Shown here: positions 16,021 through 24,369 of the stretch, one piece after another
Position numbering within the stretch: position 1 is the first letter of the stretch
Layout: the number at the start of each line of letters is the position of its first letter
NCBI RefSeq assembly: GCF_001648475.1
Contig: NZ_LXSQ01000012.1
Coordinates: 1-64,000, forward strand
Direction of reading: 5' to 3'
DNA from: Eikenella halliae
Lineage (GTDB): Bacteria; Pseudomonadota; Gammaproteobacteria; Burkholderiales; Neisseriaceae
DNA: 64,000 bases
Translations under genes and position numbers: made by a program
Notes under the pieces: model-generated
Told to the model about the DNA's origin: nothing
Databases searched by the model: none
Seen by the model: the letters and a program-made list of their open reading frames with translations, nothing else

Positions 16021-16833
16021 ATGTGGAGCATGGAAGTGTTGCTGCCGCTGGCGGCGGTGGGCGCGGCGGCGGGGTTTTTAGCCGGGCTGCTGGGCATCGG
16101 CGGCGGGGCGGTTACCGTGCCGATTGTGCTGTGGTCGTTGGGCAGGCAGGGCATCGCGGGCGAACACGGCCAGCATTTGGCGGTGGGCACATCGATGGCG
16201 GTGATGGTGTTCACTACCTTTTCCAGCGCGTGGGCGCAGCAAAAAAAAGGCGCGGTGCGCTGGGAATTCGTGCGGCGCATGGCGCCCGGGCTGGTGGCGG
16301 GCAGTCTGCTGGGCTCGCTGGTGTCGAATCGGATTCCCACCCTCGGCCTGCAGGTGTTGTTTATTGTATTCTGCTATTCGGTGGCCGCAAAAAACCTGTT
16401 TCAGCTCAATCCGAAACCGGCAACCGCGCTGCCCGGCGGACGGGTGCAGGCGGGAGTGGGCGGGCTGTTCGGGCTGCTGTCCAGCTGGGTGGGCATCGGC
16501 GGCGGGTCGTTGTCGGTGCCGTTTATGATGTATTGCCGCGTGCCGGTGCACCAGGCGGTGGCCACTTCCAGCGTGCTGGCCTGGCCAATTGCGGTGGCGG
16601 GGGCGCTGGGCTATTTGTTTTCCGGCTGGAATGTGCCGGGGCTGCCTGCGGGCGCGGTGGGCTTTTGGTATGTGCCGTGCATCGTGGTGCTGGGGGTGTG
16701 CACGGTGCTGTTCGCGCCTTTGGGCGTGAAAGCGGCGCACCGCCTGCCGCCGGCGGGCTTGAAGCGGGCGTTTGGCGTGTTGATGGTGGTGATTGGCAGC
16801 CAGATGCTGTGGAAATTGCTGCACGGGATTTAA
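16021..16833 (+). CDS. TSUP family (TauE/SafE) transporter
   Basis: 270 residues, about eight membrane segments. The family exports or imports sulphite, sulphonates or other small anions; the substrate here is unknown. The two repeated family motifs are present: FLAGLLGIGGGAVTVPIVLW near residue 20 and SSWVGIGGGSLSVPFMMY near 158. Start 16021 (MWSMEVLLPL) is chosen over 15964 because GGAGG lies 8 bp before it and the extension is Cys/Arg-rich with no hydrophobic continuity. A DUS follows the stop at about 16849. Confidence 0.88.
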   Translation: MWSMEVLLPLAAVGAAAGFLAGLLGIGGGAVTVPIVLWSLGRQGIAGEHGQHLAVGTSMAVMVFTTFSSAWAQQKKGAVRWEFVRRMAPGLVAGSLLGSLVSNRIPTLGLQVLFIVFCYSVAAKNLFQLNPKPATALPGGRVQAGVGGLFGLLSSWVGIGGGSLSVPFMMYCRVPVHQAVATSSVLAWPIAVAGALGYLFSGWNVPGLPAGAVGFWYVPCIVVLGVCTVLFAPLGVKAAHRLPPAGLKRAFGVLMVVIGSQMLWKLLHGI

Positions 16834-17029
16834 AACGACCCGCGCCAGTTTTCAGGTAGCCTCCAAGCCGCTTATGCAAAGCCAAGCCGATAAATGCAAA
16901 AATCCGTATCCGAACAAGCCATCGCGCGGAAAACTTGCTAAAATGCCGTCCGCCAGCCGCACGCCCGCCGGACGGGATAAACATCCGTAGCGGCCAATAT
17001 ATTGACAGCGAATCGGATTGGAGAACCAA

Positions 17030-17455
17030 ATGGCCATTGAACGCACTCTTTCCATCATCAAGCCCGATGCCGTGGCGAAAAATATCATCGGCAAAATCTA
17101 CAGCCGCTTTGAAGGCAACGGCCTGAAAATCATGGCCGCCAAAATGAAGCACCTCACCCGCGAAGAAGCCGAGGGTTTCTACGCCGTGCACAAAGAGCGC
17201 CCATTTTTTGCCGATTTAGTGAAGTTCATGACCAGCGGGCCGGTGATGATTCAGGTGTTGGAAGGCGAAAACGCAGTGGCTAAAAACCGCGAGCTGATGG
17301 GCGCCACCAATCCGAAAGAAGCCGCCCCCGGCACCATCCGCGCCGATTTCGCCTCTTCTATCGACGCCAACGCCGTGCACGGTTCAGACAGCTTGGCCAA
17401 TGCCGCCATCGAAGTGGCCTATTTCTTCGGCGACCAGGAAATCTGCCCGCGCTAA
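17030..17455 (+). CDS. ndk: Nucleoside diphosphate kinase
   Basis: 141 residues, the normal bacterial length. Transfers the gamma phosphate between NTPs and NDPs through a phospho-His; the NAVHGSDS motif (His117) and the ERTLSIIKPDAVAKN start are intact. ATG 17030 is preferred to 17018 because homologues begin MAIERTLSI; the GGAG upstream fits. A DUS hairpin terminator follows at 17469. Confidence 0.97.
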   Translation: MAIERTLSIIKPDAVAKNIIGKIYSRFEGNGLKIMAAKMKHLTREEAEGFYAVHKERPFFADLVKFMTSGPVMIQVLEGENAVAKNRELMGATNPKEAAPGTIRADFASSIDANAVHGSDSLANAAIEVAYFFGDQEICPR

Positions 17456-17468
17456 CCCGGCCCGGCCT

Positions 17469-17523
17469 CAGGCTACCTGAAAGTTTCAAATCCATTGGAA
17501 CTCGGTTTTCAGGTAGCCTTTAA
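17469..17523 (+). terminator. DUS-pair terminator of ndk
   Basis: CAGGCTACCTGAAAG and TTTTCAGGTAGCCTTT are inverted about 24 bp apart, starting 13 bp after the ndk stop and ending in TTT. Confidence 0.65.
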
Positions 17524-17537
17524 GCCCTTTAATCAAC

Positions 17538-17643
17538 TATATTGAATTAAATTTAAATCAGGACAAGGCGACGAGCCGCAGACAGTACAGATAGTACGGC
17601 AAGGCGAGGCAACGCTGTACTGGTTTAAATTTAATTCACTATA
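17538..17643. repeat. Correia-like element (CREE), copy 1
   Basis: 106 bp. Imperfect terminal repeats TATATTGAATTAAATTTAAA and its complement with AATTCACTATA. Core contains CAGGACAAGGCGACGAGCCG and the CAGACAGTACAGATAGTACG block. The left end has TATATTG in place of TATAGTG. Confidence 0.85.
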
Positions 17644-17685
17644 ATAACAACCAAAGAACACAAACCGCCGACCGCAGCACCCCAT

Positions 17686-18777
17686 ATGAAAACCAACCTG
17701 CTCAACTACGACCTTGCCGGCCTCACTGCCCATTTCGCCCAAATGGGGGAGAAACCCTTCCGCGCCCGCCAAGTGATGCGCTGGATGCACCAAGGCGCGG
17801 CCGGCGATTTCGATGAAATGACCGACCTGGCCAAATCGCTGCGCGCCAAGCTCAACGAGAGCGCGCAAGTGGGCGTGCCCGCGCTGATGGCTGCGCAGGA
17901 AAGCCGCGACGGCACGCGCAAATGGCTGTTGGACGTGGGCACCGGCAACGGCGTGGAAACCGTGTTCATCCCCGAAACCGACCGCGGCACGCTGTGCATT
18001 TCCTCGCAGGTGGGCTGCGCGCTGGAGTGCACCTTCTGCTCCACCGGCCGCCAAGGCTTCAACCGCAACCTCTCCACCGCCGAAATCATCGGCCAATTAT
18101 GGTGGGCAAACAAAGCCCTGGGCGCCACGCCTAAAGACGAACGCGTGATTTCCAACGTGGTGATGATGGGCATGGGCGAGCCGCTGGCCAACTACGATAA
18201 TGTGGTGACCGCACTCTCCATCATGTTGGACGACCACGGCTACGCCCTCAGCCGCCGCCGCGTTACCGTTTCCACCTCCGGCATGGTGCCGCAGATGGAC
18301 AGGCTCAAAGAAGACATGCCGGTGGCGCTGGCCGTATCGTTGCACGCCCCGAACGACGCCATCCGCAACGAAATCGTGCCGCTGAACAAAAAATATCCGC
18401 TCAAAGAGCTGATGGCTGCCTGCCGGCGCTATCTGGTCAAAGCCCCGCGCGACTTCGTTACCTTCGAATATGTTATGCTCGACGGCGTAAACGACAAACC
18501 CGAACACGCCCGCGAGCTGTTGGAATTGGTTAAAGACGTTCCCTGCAAATTCAATCTGATTCCGTTTAACCCCTTCCCCAATTCCGGCTACAACCGCTCC
18601 AGCGATGAGAATATCCGCGTGTTCCGCGATATCTTGTATCAGGCCGGCTTGGTGGTTACCGTGCGTAAAACGCGCGGCGACGACATCGATGCAGCCTGCG
18701 GCCAGCTGGCCGGACAGGTACAAGACAAAACCCGCCGCCAACAAAAATGGCTGCAATTACAAGTTGTGAAAGGTTGA
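17686..18777 (+). CDS. rlmN: Dual-specificity RNA methyltransferase RlmN
   Basis: 363 residues, radical SAM enzyme. Methylates C2 of A2503 in 23S rRNA and A37 in some tRNAs. The cluster motif is CALECTFCSTG (Cys111, Cys115, Cys118), followed by MGMGEPLANYDNV and the C-terminal Cys in DIDAACGQLAG, the methyl-carrying Cys of the family. First gene of the conserved rlmN-pilW-rodZ-ispG block. A Correia-like element ends 42 bp upstream and could carry or change the promoter. Confidence 0.97.
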   Translation: MKTNLLNYDLAGLTAHFAQMGEKPFRARQVMRWMHQGAAGDFDEMTDLAKSLRAKLNESAQVGVPALMAAQESRDGTRKWLLDVGTGNGVETVFIPETDRGTLCISSQVGCALECTFCSTGRQGFNRNLSTAEIIGQLWWANKALGATPKDERVISNVVMMGMGEPLANYDNVVTALSIMLDDHGYALSRRRVTVSTSGMVPQMDRLKEDMPVALAVSLHAPNDAIRNEIVPLNKKYPLKELMAACRRYLVKAPRDFVTFEYVMLDGVNDKPEHARELLELVKDVPCKFNLIPFNPFPNSGYNRSSDENIRVFRDILYQAGLVVTVRKTRGDDIDAACGQLAGQVQDKTRRQQKWLQLQVVKG

Positions 18778-18782
18778 TTATC

Positions 18783-19556
18783 ATGAAAAAAGGTTTAATT
18801 GCCTCCCTGACGACGCTCGCTTTGCTCGCCGGCTGCGGCGGCATCACCATCCACACCGGCAACAAAGAAGTGCGCAACCGGCCGGAAGAAATTGCCGCCA
18901 TCAAAATCCAGCTGGCTATCGAATACATGAATTCGCACGACTACCGCGCCGCCGTATCGGCGATTGAAGAGGCCTTGCAGGTTCAGCCGCGCAACGAAAA
19001 CGCCTGGCTGGTGCGTGCTGAAATTTATCAATATCTGAAAGTGCCGGAGAAAGCGGAAGAAAGTTTCCAGCGCGCCCTGTCTATCAAGCCCGACAGCGCG
19101 GAAATCAACAACAACTACGGTTGGTTTTTGTGCAACTCCGGCGGCCGCGCAAACCAGGCCTTGACCTATTTCGACCGCGCCCTGGCCGACCCCACTTATC
19201 CCAGCCCGCAGGTGGCCTACATGAACAAAGGCATCTGTAGCGCCCGCCTGGGGCAATACAACTTGGCCATGGCCTATCTGGAACGCTCCCAAGCCGCCGA
19301 CCCGAGTTTCGCCCCCGCGCAAAAAGAAATGGCACGCGTGCGCATGCTCGAAGGCAATTTGGGCGAGGCCGACCGCCAGTTCCGCCAATATCAAAGTAAG
19401 GTAGACCGGCTAGGCGCCGACGATCTGCTGCTGGGCTGGAAAATTGCCCGCGCCCGCGGCCAAACCCAGGCCGCCTACGAATACGAAGCGCAGTTGCGCA
19501 CCAACTATCCGTATTCACCAGAACTTCAAGAAATTACCACAGGAAGACCCCAATGA
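18783..19556 (+). CDS. pilW: Type IV pilus biogenesis/stability lipoprotein PilW
   Basis: 257 residues. Lipoprotein signal MKKGLIASLTTLALLAGCGG with lipobox LLAGC; mature Cys18. The rest is tetratricopeptide repeats (about six, 35-200, for example ALQVQPRNENAWLVRAEIYQ and FQRALSIKPDSAEINNNYGW). PilW (PilF in Pseudomonas) helps the secretin PilQ assemble in the outer membrane, needed for pili and so for DNA uptake. Start 18783 gives the lipoprotein signal; it is 5 bp after the rlmN stop. The last 4 bp (ATGA) overlap rodZ, so the two are translationally coupled. Confidence 0.93.
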   Translation: MKKGLIASLTTLALLAGCGGITIHTGNKEVRNRPEEIAAIKIQLAIEYMNSHDYRAAVSAIEEALQVQPRNENAWLVRAEIYQYLKVPEKAEESFQRALSIKPDSAEINNNYGWFLCNSGGRANQALTYFDRALADPTYPSPQVAYMNKGICSARLGQYNLAMAYLERSQAADPSFAPAQKEMARVRMLEGNLGEADRQFRQYQSKVDRLGADDLLLGWKIARARGQTQAAYEYEAQLRTNYPYSPELQEITTGRPQ

Positions 19557-20443
19557 CCGAGATCTCAACCCCCCAACTGGCCGCCGCTGAAGAACTGGGC
19601 AAATTGTTGCGCCACAACCGCGAACAGCAACAGCTGTCGATCGGTGACGTGTCGGAACACCTCAAACTGCCCGCCCGCCAGGTGGAGGCGTTGGAAAACG
19701 CCGATTTCAGCAAACTGCCCGAGCCCGTGTTTGTGCGCGGTTTTCTGCGCAGCTACGGACGCTACCTGAATTTGGACGAAACCGTATTAAACAACTATCT
19801 GGAGCAGATAATTGCCCCCAGCCAATTCCAAAGCCCATCGGCCAAAGAAGACGGCAATGTGAAGATGACCTACCACACCACCCCGATTAAAAAACCCTTC
19901 CCGCGCTGGATTTTCGGTGTGGCCGCCGCTGCCGCGATTGTGGGCGTCGTGGTGTTGTGGCAGATGAAGTCCAACACCGAGCATCAAAAACAGAATGCCC
20001 AAACCAGCATTCCGGAAAATCAAATCCTGCCGCCCAACTTAGACAGCAGCAATGTACAGGTATTGCCCTTGCAAGAGGCTTCTGCTCCTGCTGCTTCCCT
20101 ACCCACGGTTTCAGGTAGCCAGCCGCAGCCGGTGGAAAACCCTGCTTCCGCACCTGCCGCCGCAGGTATCCAATCGACTCAGGGCGAATTGGTACTCAAA
20201 CTGCGTTTCCGCTCCTTCCTCACCGTAACCGATAAAGACGGCCAAATGCTGATTGCCAAAATCGTGCCGGCCGGCAGCGAACACCGCTTCTCCGGCAACG
20301 GCCCCTACCGCGTACGCATCGGCTTTGCCAAAAACAGCCTGGCCAGCTACAGCGGCCGCGACATCAACGTGGCCGAGCATATGGTAGACCACAAAACCGC
20401 CGCCTTCACCGCCGGCGGATCAGACGATGCCGCCAAACAATAA
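19553..20443 (+). CDS. rodZ: Cytoskeletal protein RodZ
   Basis: 296 residues. N-terminal Xre-type helix-turn-helix domain (about 13-80, LGKLLRHNREQQQLSIGDVS), one membrane segment (about 119-137, WIFGVAAAAAIVGVVVLW), a Pro/Ser/Gln linker, and a periplasmic DUF4115-type domain ending LASYSGRDINVAEHM. RodZ links MreB to the cell wall machinery in rods, consistent with the rod shape of Eikenella. A DUS in the linker is read as SGSQPQ. ATGA overlap with pilW, 9-bp gap to ispG. Confidence 0.93.
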   Translation: MTEISTPQLAAAEELGKLLRHNREQQQLSIGDVSEHLKLPARQVEALENADFSKLPEPVFVRGFLRSYGRYLNLDETVLNNYLEQIIAPSQFQSPSAKEDGNVKMTYHTTPIKKPFPRWIFGVAAAAAIVGVVVLWQMKSNTEHQKQNAQTSIPENQILPPNLDSSNVQVLPLQEASAPAASLPTVSGSQPQPVENPASAPAAAGIQSTQGELVLKLRFRSFLTVTDKDGQMLIAKIVPAGSEHRFSGNGPYRVRIGFAKNSLASYSGRDINVAEHMVDHKTAAFTAGGSDDAAKQ

Positions 20444-20452
20444 TACCCGTTT

Positions 20453-21730
20453 ATGAACACAACCCTTCCTTCCCGCCGGCACACGCATCAGGTAGAAATC
20501 GAACACATCACCGTCGGCTCCGAATCGCCGGTGGTGGTACAATCGATGACCAACACCGACACCGCCGACGCCAAAGCCACCGCCTTACAGGTGAAAGAGC
20601 TCAGCGAAGCCGGCTCGGAAATGGTGCGGATCACGGTAAACAACCCGCAGGCCGCCGCCAAAGTGGCCGAAATCCGCAGCCGGCTCGACGACATGGGCTG
20701 CCCCACCCCGCTCATCGGCGATTTCCACTTCAACGGCGAGCGCCTCCTGGCCGAGTTTCCCGAATGCGGCAAAGCCTTGGCCAAATACCGCATCAACCCC
20801 GGCAACGTGGGCAAAGGCGCGAAAGGCGATGAGAAATTCGCCTTTTTAATCCGCACCGCGGCCGAAAACGGCAAAGCCGTGCGCATCGGCGTGAACTGGG
20901 GTAGCCTCGACCAAAGCCTGGCCAAACGCCTGATGGATGCCAACCGCAACCGCCCCGAACCGCTGCCGCCCGAAGCCGTGATGAAGGAAGCATTGGTGCT
21001 CTCTGCACTGGAATCCGCGCAAAAAGCCGTGGATTTGGGGCTACCTGAAAACAAAATCATCCTGTCGTGCAAAGTCAGCGCCGTGCAGGATTTGATTCAG
21101 GTATACCGCGACTTGGGCAGCCGCTGCGCCTATCCGCTGCATCTGGGGCTCACCGAAGCCGGCATGGGCAGCAAAGGCATCGTGGCTTCCACTGCCGCAC
21201 TCGCTGTACTGCTGCAAGAAGGCATCGGCGACACTATCCGCATCTCCCTTACCCCCGAGCCCGGCAGCTCGCGCACGCAGGAAGTGATTGTGGCGCAAGA
21301 AATCCTGCAAACCATGGGGCTGCGCTCCTTCACCCCGATGGTTACCGCCTGCCCAGGCTGCGGCCGCACCACCAGCACCGTATTCCAAGAGCTGGCGCGC
21401 GATATCCAGCTACACCTGCGGATGCAGATGCCGGTGTGGAAACACAAATATCCCGGCGTGGAAAGCCTGAATGTGGCCGTGATGGGCTGCGTGGTCAACG
21501 GCCCGGGCGAGAGCAAGCTGGCCGATATCGGCATCAGCCTGCCCGGCACTGGCGAAACCCCGGTTGCCCCCGTGTATGTGGACGGCGAGCGAACGGTAAC
21601 GCTCAAGGGCGACAACATGGCTGCCGAGTTTTTGCAGATTGTGGAAAACTACGTGGCCGAAAACTACGGCGAAGGCGGCAAAAAACGCCTCGGCCAAACC
21701 GCTAAAATCATCCCCATCCGCCAAGCTTAG
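20453..21730 (+). CDS. ispG: 4-hydroxy-3-methylbut-2-en-1-yl diphosphate synthase
   Basis: 425 residues. Fe-S enzyme of the non-mevalonate isoprenoid pathway, converting MEcPP to HMBPP. N-terminal barrel starts RRHTHQVEIEHITVG; C-terminal cluster ligands are CPGCGRT near residue 300 and CVVNGPGE near 347. It has the long-form insertion (LDDHGY-type spacing is absent, but length of about 420 matches beta-proteobacterial IspG). A DUS is read as GLPENK near residue 200. Followed by a classical terminator. Confidence 0.96.
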   Translation: MNTTLPSRRHTHQVEIEHITVGSESPVVVQSMTNTDTADAKATALQVKELSEAGSEMVRITVNNPQAAAKVAEIRSRLDDMGCPTPLIGDFHFNGERLLAEFPECGKALAKYRINPGNVGKGAKGDEKFAFLIRTAAENGKAVRIGVNWGSLDQSLAKRLMDANRNRPEPLPPEAVMKEALVLSALESAQKAVDLGLPENKIILSCKVSAVQDLIQVYRDLGSRCAYPLHLGLTEAGMGSKGIVASTAALAVLLQEGIGDTIRISLTPEPGSSRTQEVIVAQEILQTMGLRSFTPMVTACPGCGRTTSTVFQELARDIQLHLRMQMPVWKHKYPGVESLNVAVMGCVVNGPGESKLADIGISLPGTGETPVAPVYVDGERTVTLKGDNMAAEFLQIVENYVAENYGEGGKKRLGQTAKIIPIRQA

Positions 21731-21751
21731 CCAGATTGGCGCGCAAAAAAC

Positions 21752-21783
21752 AAAACCTTTGCCAAACCGGCAAAGGTTTTTTA
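21752..21783 (+). terminator. Rho-independent terminator of ispG operon
   Basis: AAAACCTTTGCC, AAACC loop, GGCAAAGGTTTT then TTATT; a 12-bp stem with a T tract, 21 bp after the ispG stop. Unlike most terminators here it does not use DUS. Confidence 0.9.
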
Positions 21784-21793
21784 TTGGGGCTAA

Positions 21794-21889
21794 TATAGTG
21801 AATTAACAAAAATCAGGACAAGGCGGCGAGCCGCAGACAGTACGGCCAGGCGAGGCAACACTGTACTGGTTTAAATTTAATTCACTATA
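21794..21889. repeat. Correia-like element, copy 2 (short)
   Basis: 96 bp. Left end TATAGTGAATTAACAAAAAT, right end TTTAAATTTAATTCACTATA, so the two ends belong to different subtypes. About 10 bp of the core (the AGATAGTACG-type block) are missing compared with copy 1. Confidence 0.85.
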
Positions 21890-22129
21890 AAACCTGTAAA
21901 CAAAGTGATTATTCTCTATAGCTGGCGTAAGCCAAATCGGCTTTCACTATAAGGCGGCAAACCGCAGGCAGAACAGGAGCATAACAAGACAAGCCGACGC
22001 TTCAGCGAAAGTTCAGTTGGCTTGCCATAAGCCATCCAAAGCTATTTCAAATATCCCTCAAACCGCGTTTGAAGCGCTTGGGGCTTATTTTTTCAGGTAG
22101 CCTCTTAGCCCACTTATCTCTTAGCCCAC

Positions 22130-22549
22130 TTATTGATTATTGGCATTGAGCGTGTTCATGCAGAAGCGGTACTCCTCTTCGCCGATGCGGTCGGCGATGC
22201 GGTTTTTAGTCTCGGCACTGACCGAGGTTTTTGAATCGGCAGGCACGTTGGTACGCTGGGCTTTGCTGATGGCGATACTGATGGCACTGAGCGTCAGCCT
22301 GCGGGATTCTTCGTTTTGGGCGGCAGTTGTATATTTCTGGCGCAGGCGGGCTTCGGTGTCAGCCGGTTTTTCGCCTTCCAAGCGCGCCAAAATGGCATCA
22401 TGGGAAACGGCTGCCGAGGTTTTGCAGTAGCTTTCCGCATCGGTTACCGTTTGCCGCTGCACTTCGCCTGCAGCTGAGGCAGGCGGTTTGGCGCAGGCAG
22501 CCGCGGTGAGCAGGGTGGCGAGGCAGAGGGCGGTTTTCCATGTTTGCAT
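22130..22549 (-). CDS. Hypothetical lipoprotein
   Basis: 139 residues, not assigned to a family. The signal MQTWKTALCLATLLTAAACA has lipobox TAAAC, giving a mature N-terminal Cys. The mature part is helical and charged, with a conserved-looking C-terminus EEYRFCMNTLNANNQ whose Cys could pair with the one in SYCKTSAAV. Start 22549 is chosen over 22564 because AAAGGA lies 7 bp upstream of it, inside the longer frame. Monocistronic as far as visible. Confidence 0.75.
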   Translation of the reverse strand: MQTWKTALCLATLLTAAACAKPPASAAGEVQRQTVTDAESYCKTSAAVSHDAILARLEGEKPADTEARLRQKYTTAAQNEESRRLTLSAISIAISKAQRTNVPADSKTSVSAETKNRIADRIGEEEYRFCMNTLNANNQ

Positions 22550-22642
22550 AATATTTCCTTTCATTTATAGCGTTGGCAGGATGATCCTGCTCAAGCCGCC
22601 TCTTGGGGTTTCAGGTAGCCTGATGGGGATTCTGGTTCAGGT

Positions 22643-23038
22643 TTAATCGACAAACTGCCGCAGCATACTCACAGCCAAATGGCTGAACTGGCGGTATTTA
22701 TCGGTTTTTTCGATTTTGTCTTTATCAAGCCCGATTTCGATGATGACGCCGGTTTTGTTGCCGTAGAGCACGGTGTTTTCAATTTCGTAGGCGCTGTGGG
22801 TTTTACCTTTGCTGTCGGGCGTGGGCACGATGAAGGCCTGCAGCATTTCGCCGCCGGCCAGGTTTTGCAGAATCAGGCTTTTCTTCACGTTCTCGGCCAA
22901 ATCGCCGCTCACATATTGGAAGGGGTTGGTAGCCACATCGGTTACGCCGCGATAAGTGTAGATGTAAACCTTATGTTCGAGTTTGGGGTTGTTGAGCAGA
23001 TAGAGTTTGAGCAAAAGCTGACGGAGGTCGGCGGCCAT
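22643..23038 (-). CDS. Hypothetical protein, 131 aa
   Basis: Not recognised. Soluble, mixed alpha/beta, no signal. Opening MAADLRQLLLKLYLLNNPKL, a central AYEIENTVLYGNKTGVIIEI and a closing FSHLAVSMLRQFVD. It is preceded by GGGAAA as ribosome site. The lipoprotein gene lies about 90 bp downstream on the same strand with a DUS between. Codon use is like the housekeeping genes, so it is likely an old resident gene. Confidence 0.65.
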   Translation of the reverse strand: MAADLRQLLLKLYLLNNPKLEHKVYIYTYRGVTDVATNPFQYVSGDLAENVKKSLILQNLAGGEMLQAFIVPTPDSKGKTHSAYEIENTVLYGNKTGVIIEIGLDKDKIEKTDKYRQFSHLAVSMLRQFVD

Positions 23039-23472
23039 GATGTTTCCCTTTGTATGCCCGCTATAGCTGCGGTTGGGGCATTATAGCCAATCTGCGGATA
23101 CTAAAGCGATAGCCCCGGTATATTTTTGGCGAATTAAAATAAGAATGCTGCTGTAATGATTCGACGGGGGAAGTTGGAAACCGTTGTGGTGCTTAGCACT
23201 TCCTCTTTGCAGATGGATTTCACTTCCCCAAAAATAACTTATCAGGCGATTATCCGTCATTATCATTTAAAGAAGGCGGATTTCTCGTATCTGCTGATAC
23301 CCCCGACAATATCGGATGCCAGGCAAGAACCTAAGATGTAAACAGCGCGACGATTTCCTACACTTTATAGTGAATTAACAAAAACCAGTACAGCGTTGGC
23401 TCGCCTTGCCGTAACGTGTGTACTGTCTGCGGCTCGCCGCCTTGTCCTGATTTTTGTTAATCCACTATATTT
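23039..23472. other. Gene-free stretch with Correia-like copies
   Basis: A fragment GAATTAAAATAAGAATGCTG at 23130-23149 resembles the left end of the second Correia-like subtype (compare 53173 and 41623). A full copy is at 23366-23469. A 61-codon plus-strand frame at 23156-23341 has no family resemblance and no ribosome site and was not called. Confidence 0.45.
23366..23469. repeat. Correia-like element, copy 3
   Basis: 104 bp, TATAGTGAATTAACAAAAAC at the left and TTTGTTAATCCACTATA at the right; it ends 3 bp before the pyrE stop codon, so it forms the 3' trailer of pyrE mRNA. Confidence 0.9.
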
Positions 23473-24117
23473 TTAGCCTGCTACCCCGTAGCGGTCGCGG
23501 TAGGCCTGTACCGGCTCGAGGTATTGCCGGAACTGCGCATCGTCTTGCAAGAGCGCGAGCAAATCGGCCAGGCTGGCAATCGGCACCACCGGCAGCCCGA
23601 ATTGCTGGCGCACCTCTTGCACCGCCGATTGGTTGCCCGTGCCTTTTTCCATACGGTCGAGCGCAATCGCCACCCCGGCCGGCGTAGCGCCCGCCTGCTC
23701 AATCAGGCGCACCGACTCGCGCACCGAAGTGCCGGCGGAAATCACATCATCGATAATCAACACCCGACCGGCTAGCGGCGCGCCCACCAGCGTACCGCCT
23801 TCGCCGTGGTCTTTGGCTTCCTTGCGGTTGTAGGCAAAAGGCACATTGCGCCCTGCTTCGGCCAACATCATCGCCGTGGCCGAAGCCAGCACGATGCCTT
23901 TATAAGCCGGGCCGAACAGCATATCGAATTCCACTCCGCTCTCGAGAATCGAACGCGCATAAAACCGCGCCAACGCAAGGGTGGCGGCGCCGTCGTTAAA
24001 CAGCCCGGCATTGAAAAAATAGGGCGAAAGCCGCCCGGCTTTGGTAACAAACTCGCCAAAGCGCAGCACATCCTGCTCCAGCGCAAAGCGCAGAAAATCC
24101 TGCCGAAAATCGCTCAT
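23473..24117 (-). CDS. pyrE: Orotate phosphoribosyltransferase
   Basis: 214 residues. Makes OMP from orotate and PRPP in pyrimidine synthesis. The PRPP loop VLIIDDVISAGTSVRES near residue 120 and the FGPAYKGIVLA, YNRKEAKDHGEGG catalytic stretches are intact. Start 24117 (MSDFRQDFLRFALEQ) is chosen because GGGAAGG lies just upstream and homologues begin there; the longer frame to 24156 has no support. Flanked by Correia-like copies on both sides (23366-23469 and 24190-24294). Confidence 0.96.
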   Translation of the reverse strand: MSDFRQDFLRFALEQDVLRFGEFVTKAGRLSPYFFNAGLFNDGAATLALARFYARSILESGVEFDMLFGPAYKGIVLASATAMMLAEAGRNVPFAYNRKEAKDHGEGGTLVGAPLAGRVLIIDDVISAGTSVRESVRLIEQAGATPAGVAIALDRMEKGTGNQSAVQEVRQQFGLPVVPIASLADLLALLQDDAQFRQYLEPVQAYRDRYGVAG

Positions 24118-24189
24118 GATACCTTCCCTGAAATCAAGAATTGGAAACGGCGGCATTATAGCCGATTCTGCGGCACTCTTCGGCGGATA

Positions 24190-24294
24190 TATAGTGGATT
24201 AAATTTAAATCAGGACAAGGCGGCGAGCCGCAGACAGTACACACGTTACGGCAAGGCGAGCCAACGCTGTACTGGTTTTTGTTAATTCACTATA
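24190..24294. repeat. Correia-like element, copy 4
   Basis: 105 bp from TATAGTGGATTAAATTTAAA to TTTTTGTTAATTCACTATA. It is followed at once by a DUS hairpin (24295-24338), the same composite seen at 46101 and 60913. Confidence 0.9.
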
Positions 24295-24338
24295 AAAAGG
24301 CTACCTGAAAACCGGCAGGCGGGTTTCAGGTAGCCTTT
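24295..24338 (-). terminator. DUS-pair terminator of typA
   Basis: AAAAGGCTACCTGAAAACC and GGGTTTCAGGTAGCCTTT pair over about 16 bp. A third DUS overlaps the typA stop codon at 24359-24371. Confidence 0.7.
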
Positions 24339-24369
24339 GCTGATATGCTCTGAGGCTTTTCAGGTAGCC

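Larger units (their letters stand above)
21731..22129. other. Gene-free stretch: terminator, Correia-like copy and a degenerate copy
   Basis: After the terminator and the element at 21794-21889, bases 21944-22020 read TCACTATAAGGCGGCAAACC GCAGGCAGAACA and so on, recognisably a decayed Correia-like copy. A small hairpin TCAAACGCGGTTTGA (read on the minus strand, near 22065) may end the lipoprotein gene. No gene seen. Confidence 0.5.

Noticed and set aside
23156..23341. 61-codon frame between the 131-aa gene and pyrE
   Set aside because: No ribosome site, no family, lies between Correia-like fragments.
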